Shown: positions 58,523 to 64,000 of the stretch, in pieces
Layout of the letters: each line of letters begins with the position of its first letter
How positions within the stretch are numbered: position 1 is the first letter of the stretch
From: Rhexocercosporidium sp. MPI-PUGE-AT-0058
Taxonomy: Eukaryota > Ascomycota > Leotiomycetes > Helotiales
DNA length: 64,000 bases
Direction of reading: 5' to 3'
Assembly: GCA_020746875.1 (NCBI GenBank)
Contig: JAGTJL010000020.1
Span: 868,001 to 932,000, forward strand
Position numbers and translations under genes: made by a program
The notes under the pieces: model-generated
The model's database searches: none
What the model saw: the letters and a program-made list of their open reading frames with translations, nothing else
Told to the model about the DNA's origin: nothing

Positions 58523-59676
58523 ATGGCACCTTCAGCAGTCGAAGTAGAGCGCCCTGTCGATGTTTCTTCGACTCCCACAGTGAAGAAGCTTCTTAGCAAC
58601 ACCAGTCTCACTCCTGCCCAGATCAAGCCCATTTATGGTGACTTCCGTGATGACTTAGTCCGGGATGGGTACGCTGTTGTGAAAGGTGCGGTTCCTAGAG
58701 ATCGTGCAGACAGCTATGGAAGGGCATTCTACGATTTCCTCGAAAGCTTGTAAGCCGTCCTCATCACATAGTAATGAATACATGCTAAATTTTGACTTAG
58801 CAACCTGGGATTCGATCGAAATGACGCTAGCACAATCAAGAGAGACAACCTGCCGGTTATCAATGAGAAGGGAATGGTTTTAGACTATGCTGCTCCGCAT
58901 GAAAACTTCGTATGGCAGATCCGTTCCGAACCAGGAGTGGTGGAGACTTTCGAGAAGGTTCATGGCACACAAGATCTCATTGTTTCTTTCGACGCTATCA
59001 ACATCGGGTTCCACGATCGGTCTGACTTCCCAGCGAACAAGCCATGGCCACACCAAGACCAAGACCCCGCAAAGCCAGGGTTCAGATGTCTCCAAGGTCT
59101 TGTGAACCTCCAACCTTGTGGGCCTAACGATGGCGGTCTTATAGTGTGCAAGGGCGGCCACCTCGCCAGCGCAGACTTTCACAGAGAGATGGCAGACGAA
59201 CCTCGCATACCTGCTTGGACTCCAGAGTGGTTCGGTTTCACAGATAACGGCATGAAATGGCTCGAAAACCGCGGGCTTGAGTGGATCAAAGTGTGCGCAG
59301 AGCCAGGCGATCTTATCCTCTGGGACTCCCGGACACCTCACTACAACGTGCCATCCACAAGCAAACAGGATCGGATGGCAATCTACACTTGCTACATGCC
59401 CGTCTCGGAGGCCACACAGGAGGATTTGATCCGGAAGAAGAAGGCATTTGAAGGTAGAGGCTCTCCTGCTTTGTAAGGAGGAAATCCGATCGCTAACAAT
59501 ATTTAGAACGTTTGGGAACTACCCACTGGCCCAATGCCCGTCATCTGGGAACTAATATCGCAAAGCGTAATGGCGTCGAATGCCCACACAATCGCTCTCG
59601 CCCTTCAGTGGAGCCTCAGTTGACGGAGAGGGGATTCAAATTGACTGGTATTCCATACATCAAAGCACAGGAATAA
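58523..59676 (+). CDS. phytanoyl-CoA dioxygenase-like (PhyH) oxygenase B, 349 aa
   Basis: Three exons: 58523-58749, 58801-59453 and 59507-59676. Same fold as oxygenase A: HxD at about H160/D162 (KPWPHQDQDPAKPGF), LQGLVNLQPCGPNDGGLIVC, and distal His at about 256 (EPGDLILWDSRTPHY). Exon 2 could read through its GTAGAG donor to an early stop at about 59476, but splicing to 59507 gives RLGTTHWPNARHLGTNIAKR, then NGVECPHNRSRP. This matches the end of oxygenase A, so the longer form is very likely correct. No PTS1 is present (end KAQE). The substrate is unknown. It may act with oxygenase A on successive steps of one pathway. Confidence 0.9.
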
Positions 59677-60179
59677 AGGTGGAAAAGGTGATGGACATAC
59701 TTGAATCATGTTCTCTGAAGCACTTCCTGCCAATCGGCGTTAACTGCGAATTCACAAATGTTGTTGTTTTTTTATGTATCGAACTGCACTATAGCAAAAT
59801 ATTTTGGGAACAACAAAAATGTGCTACTTTCGACGATCTGTGAAACTGAAAGATGGTTGTGAAGTTTGAATACAGTGATGTTCCGAGAAGCTATTCCTAA
59901 GCGATATGTAACTCAATAAGATCACCTTTGAAGGTCAGTTATCTTGTAATGAGCCAGCATGGTTATTTGACAAGTTTCAGTAGAATGGATCTGATTGACA
60001 TATGGTTTGAAGGCATAAAAAGTTGCAGACGCATAGTCGTCCACAAATCGTTTCCGGGAGGAGTGGGGGAGCGGGGAAGCGGGGAAAGCACGAGACATGA
60101 CCCAGTCATTGCTGTCGTATATTGTATTCTCTCGCTCTCAACAGGTCGACCCCGATGACCTCCAGATATCCGCACCATC
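59677..60179. promoter_or_regulatory. intergenic and promoter of the Zn2Cys6 gene
   Basis: 503 bases between oxygenase B and the regulator gene, both on the plus strand. The left half is AT-rich (3' flank). The right half contains the CreA-like cluster listed separately. No gene was recognised. Confidence 0.55.
60063..60084. promoter_or_regulatory. three CreA-like sites before the regulator gene
   Basis: GTGGGG (60063), GCGGGG (60071) and GCGGGG (60079) fall within 22 bases, about 100 bases before the start codon at 60180. All fit SYGGRG. Function is inferred. Confidence 0.5.
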
Positions 60180-62499
60180 ATGGATGAAGAAGTTCCGCCG
60201 GCAAAACGTCCGCGCCTGTCGATGGCATGCAATGCATGCCGGCGCCGAAAAGTCAAGTGCGATACCGACTACCCAAAATGCCGGAACTGTCGCTTGAGAG
60301 ACGACGTCTGCACAACGACCGACCCGAAAATGCCTCAAGTCGCGGTCATTCGGGAGTGGATTATTCAGTCCGAGCCGGCACAGGATGATTCAACACTGCG
60401 CGAGCCAAATGATGGACGAAGAGCAGCCCAGACTGTGAGCCATTCCCCTGGGTCATTATCAACAATTAGAAGGCCAGATGTTGTCCAACCCGCGGGGAAT
60501 AGCCCAGCTGTATCCATTCCCCGGAGCCACGATGTTGGCATCTCTCCGGCTCAGCAGCCGTATGAAATGACTTTCAATACGGATGCTCAGACCAACCGGA
60601 TCAAAATGATGGGCAGCAGCAGTTCGCAATGTTTGGTGAAGTCGCTTGATGTTTACCTTGAATCGGCTCAAATCCAGCCCCTGTCACACAATTTTCGGCA
60701 CGGAATGCGTCACGCAGAAGAATTAAATATTCCACTCGGAGCGTCTTTGCCAGCTTTACCAGAAACTACTCTGTGCAACCGATATGTCTCTGTGTTTTTT
60801 GACAAGATCCATCCGATTTACCCGCTGTTCGACATTGACAACATGAAGAGCACTATACAACACTTCGCAAATATACCATCAGTTCATTCCGTATCCCACG
60901 AACAGGGACCTTTGTTGGTGTCTGCGTACCTCATCTTGAGCCTAGGTGCAGATGAAAGCGCTCAAGGGATCACAGTAGATGGGACCAAGTATCTTGAGGC
61001 CGCCGCAAGCCTTCTCGGGCACGTCGTTTCGATGCCATATCTGCATGCCATCCAAGCGCTTTTGTTGTTTACAATCACATACAGAGGTCGCGATAGCGAT
61101 GGTCTTGGATGGCAAACTGTCGGGATGGCAATTCGTATTGCCTACACGCTTGGCCTTCATCGACATTCGCACAGCAATCCATCCAATCAGCACGGTGTTC
61201 AGAACAAGTTAGATCGTTTATTCCATGCACGGATATGGGCAATATGCTGCTGCTTGGAGAAGATGATGCAGTTGGAATCCGGAAGGCCTGCAGCGATAGT
61301 CAAAGTTGACCGCGACCACATGATAGGCCCTGATCAACGCCCACCAGGTCATGATTTCCTTCAATGGCACATGGGACTGGCTGAACATCAAGGCCTGATC
61401 TGTCATCACATCTACGGCCATAAACCCGGGGAGCGGACAGCACAGGGGATCCTTTCCGACACCGCCAGACTCGACCGGTCATTATTGTCGTGGGCCAGAG
61501 AAATACCAGAAGAATTTCGCCCTGGAAATGACTTATTTTGTTCAAATAGCGAGTTTCATTTTGCTGCTCTACTCTCCATACAATATTACCAAGCTCTCAT
61601 TGCTCTTCATCGGGCTGCTTTGATCGCTCCGACTGCGACCTTTCAATCAGAAGTAACGAAACACAATTTCGATGATTCCTCCAAGCTTCGGCTCCTGGCA
61701 GGGGAAGCTATTTGTGTTAGCAGTGCAAGATCAATAGCGAGATTGACAATTGAACTTTCGGATCGCAATGTACAGTCTAGAATCTTGACTGCTGGCCCGC
61801 CGCTGATGGCCTGCATTGTTTTGGGTATAGCATTGATCAAAAATGCGGGTAGCCGAAGCATGGCTGCTGATCTTGAGGTAGGTCTCAAGGGTTTTGCGTG
61901 GATCATACTAAACAGTGTTATGTAGCTTCTGAAAGCTTGTGCAGAGTACACCGCGGACCAATTTTCGAAGTCAGGTCACATCGTCCCTTTCATTAAAGGT
62001 ATAATCTATCAAATTGCTACCCAATATTTCCATTCGCTCATATGGCATAGGAGTGTTGACCATATATCAACAAGTCAAGTCTTATATCGACCGCATCTCT
62101 CAGAAAGAACAAACTCGCACAGCAGAATCTCGTTCTCAATCCGACCATGCTGCAGGTGCCCATGCAACTTACCAGATATTACCAGAAACTCAGTCAGTTG
62201 TTCAACCACAGGGTGGGGAAATGCCATATGATCAAAGTCCGCATGCGAGTACCCAGAGACCGGACACGACGATGTCTAGAAATCACGAAAACAATGCTGA
62301 CCATTTGCCTCCTCACAACGAGATCTCCAACTTGGATATGAATTTGAATATGACAGCTCCCGTAATGAACAGCTATGCACCACGCTTTCACTCCAACGGA
62401 AGCGAATTGCCCTTTGACAACCTGGATGTACAAGAACTGTGGGATTGGATGGGTAATTTGAGCGACTATGACAATTATAGTTACCAAGGATCGTACTAG
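60180..62499 (+). CDS. Zn2Cys6 transcription factor with fungal-specific domain, 739 aa
   Basis: Three exons: 60180-61877, 61926-61998 and 62051-62499. The N-terminal binuclear zinc cluster is complete (C-x2-C-x6-C-x6-C-x2-C-x6-C, about residues 17-43; CNACRRRKVKC, then CRNC) with a preceding basic PPAKRPRL. There follow a polar linker and the fungal_trans middle domain (YVSVFFDKIHPIYPLFDIDN, AIRIAYTLGLHRH). The C-terminus is rich in N, Q, D and aromatic residues (LQELWDWMGNLSD-type end), as in activation domains. If the first donor (GAGGTAGGT at 61875) were ignored, the frame would stop at 61925 and the activation part would be lost. The location between two oxygenases and a monooxygenase suggests a pathway-specific activator. 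Targets unknown. Confidence 0.9.
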
Positions 62500-62528
62500 A
62501 GCGTCACAAAGCAACATATGCCCTTGCA

Positions 62529-64000
62529 CTAAACAGCAACTTGCCGAACGGATGTCAAGGGGCTGGCATCCGTAGGAAGCTGTGATTCGCGTATCGCCAA
62601 GCCTTCAAGCTGTTGGAGGCCATCGACAATCTTCTGGTGTTCTCGCCACGCCTTCGCTCCATTGTAAGTACAGCAGTAATCCATGTATTTGTCCGGTGAT
62701 CTACGTGCAGAGGATTAATTTGCGGTCCTTTGGGGAGCATTTGTATTGGTTAGACACTATACTTACATTTTGATCTTCTTGTCGCCTTTTTCAGTCGCCG
62801 GCTTTGCACTTTCCCGACTCAGGAGTTGGATTTGCGTAGCTCGCGGGCGCCGTGTCTCGTCGATAAGCTTCACAGATTGATCAGTATCGATGCATTCGGT
62901 TTGGAGACAGGGACGAACTTTGAGTCCTGATTCAACTGCAATTTTCGAAGGCTTTCCGGATATGCCCTCGAAAAAGGATCCTATCGCCTCCTGTGGAGAC
63001 TCAGTTCAAACTTCCATTTGCGATTCGTATTGAAGAGAACTCACAGCATCTTCGATAGCTTGGCTTGCACCTTGGCCTTGTGTTGGCAACATCGCATGTG
63101 CGGCATCGCCGATCAAAATGACCTTTCCTCTTGTCCATGACTTGAGGGGATCCTGCGGATGTCATAATCAGTATGTCTCAGACGACGCAGGAACCAAACG
63201 AACCAGATCACGCAATTGCCAGAGTCCCAATTCGGGTGCATATCGAAATAACCGCTTGCACCAGTCGGGGAACTCCTTGAAAGCTTCTAGAAGATCACCC
63301 AAATCCCCTTTCGTCGTCCAAGATGTTTCGGTAGCTGGATCAGACACTGAACACCAAGATTTATTAGCTCATTCACTGTTTGCGAACGGGAATCATTACC
63401 ATCCGGAACCATGGCCACAATACTGAAAACCTCTCCATTCCTCGCAGGACCCATAATCAGACGGTTCTGATGCCCCATAACCATCGTCGTAACCGCCTCT
63501 CTGGGATCTAAAAACTTCCTGATGTCCTCATCGCCCTCAACCTTCGACGCATCGATCATCATGCGATAAGCCGCCTGCCCCGTCCTCACCGAGCTCACTT
63601 CCTCACCAACTACACACCTCCTAATCACACTCCTAATCCCATCCGCCGCAACAATGAGATCAAACCCATCCATCACCGACCCATCCTCCAATTCCACAGA
63701 CCCCTCTTCACAATTACAAGCCACGACTCGACTCTTAACCAGAATCTCCGCCGGTAGACCATCTCTCTCCGCACTCGTCGCCGCGCTCTTCAACACATCA
63801 TGCAGATCCTGACGATGATACAACATCCTGTCACCACCATACTCCAACTTCGCACTCAGATCAACACGTTTATGTTCAGTCCCATCAACCGAGCATATGC
63901 GGAACGCTTTATCAACCATAGATCCTTTGGCGCGTAACTGGGAGCTGAGATTCCATGACTTCTCGACGAATTTCGAGGCGTTGGGTTGGAGGGAGATGGT
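62529..64000 (-). CDS. FAD-dependent monooxygenase, salicylate-hydroxylase-like (5' end outside)
   Basis: Minus-strand gene that runs off the right edge; its start lies beyond 64000. Exons seen: 64000-63400, 63346-63204, 63152-63045, 62990-62767 and 62700-62529. The protein enters at [18 protein letters not shown] and shows the DG motif [16 protein letters not shown], then the FAD-ribityl motif [20 protein letters not shown] with SQAIEDAEA, all typical of group A aromatic hydroxylases of the salicylate hydroxylase/UbiH type. The N-terminal GxGxxG part is missing because of the window edge. The stop codon is only 29 bases from that of the regulator gene (convergent). It may oxidise an aromatic ring or a pathway intermediate; the substrate is unknown. 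Confidence 0.9.

Overview
This window comes from the nuclear genome of a filamentous ascomycete (Pezizomycotina). Genes have many short introns of about 50 to 140 bases, with GTAAGT-like donors and CTRAC/CTNAC branch points close to the acceptor. The gene content is typical of such fungi: a GATA factor of the AreB/Asd-4 type, a TOK1-type K+ channel, a Zn2Cys6 regulator, Bst1 and SWI/SNF-RSC subunits. A Leotiomycetes-like origin is my guess and cannot be proved here. Exon-intron models were built by hand from frame continuity, splice consensus and family conservation.

Positions 1-49.8 kb are mainly housekeeping genes on both strands. In order they are: the 3' end of an unknown gene at the left edge; two small membrane-type hypothetical genes; a nodulin-like MFS carrier; a TMS1/Serinc membrane protein; a short-chain dehydrogenase; a gene-free 3.5 kb stretch; the GPI inositol deacylase BST1; the mismatch-repair protein PMS1; a four-helix membrane protein; adrenodoxin reductase ARH1, convergent with ETF-alpha; an RSC8/SWI3-type remodeller subunit; an RRN5-like Pol I factor; the mitochondrial helicase IRC3; an unrecognised 769-residue protein; a TOK1-type channel with a probable C-terminal frameshift; KRR1; an AreB-type GATA factor; and a CocE/NonD-type hydrolase.

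Positions 50-64 kb look accessory. They hold a DHA1-like MFS carrier, a DHA2-like MFS exporter, two head-to-head phytanoyl-CoA-dioxygenase-like (PhyH) oxygenases, a Zn2Cys6 regulator, and a salicylate-hydroxylase-like FAD monooxygenase that runs off the right edge. Oxygenases, transporters and a pathway-type regulator together suggest a small catabolic or specialised-metabolite cluster. No backbone synthase is visible; one could lie to the right. The four complete promoter regions of this part carry clustered matches to the CreA/Mig1 consensus SYGGRG, suggesting carbon catabolite control.

Other points of note are two stop-free, multiple-of-three introns inside the PMS1 ATPase domain, a GC-AG intron in ETF-alpha, and a hidden last exon in one PhyH gene that restores a C-terminus shared with its partner. 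No tRNA, rRNA, CRISPR array or intact transposon was recognised.
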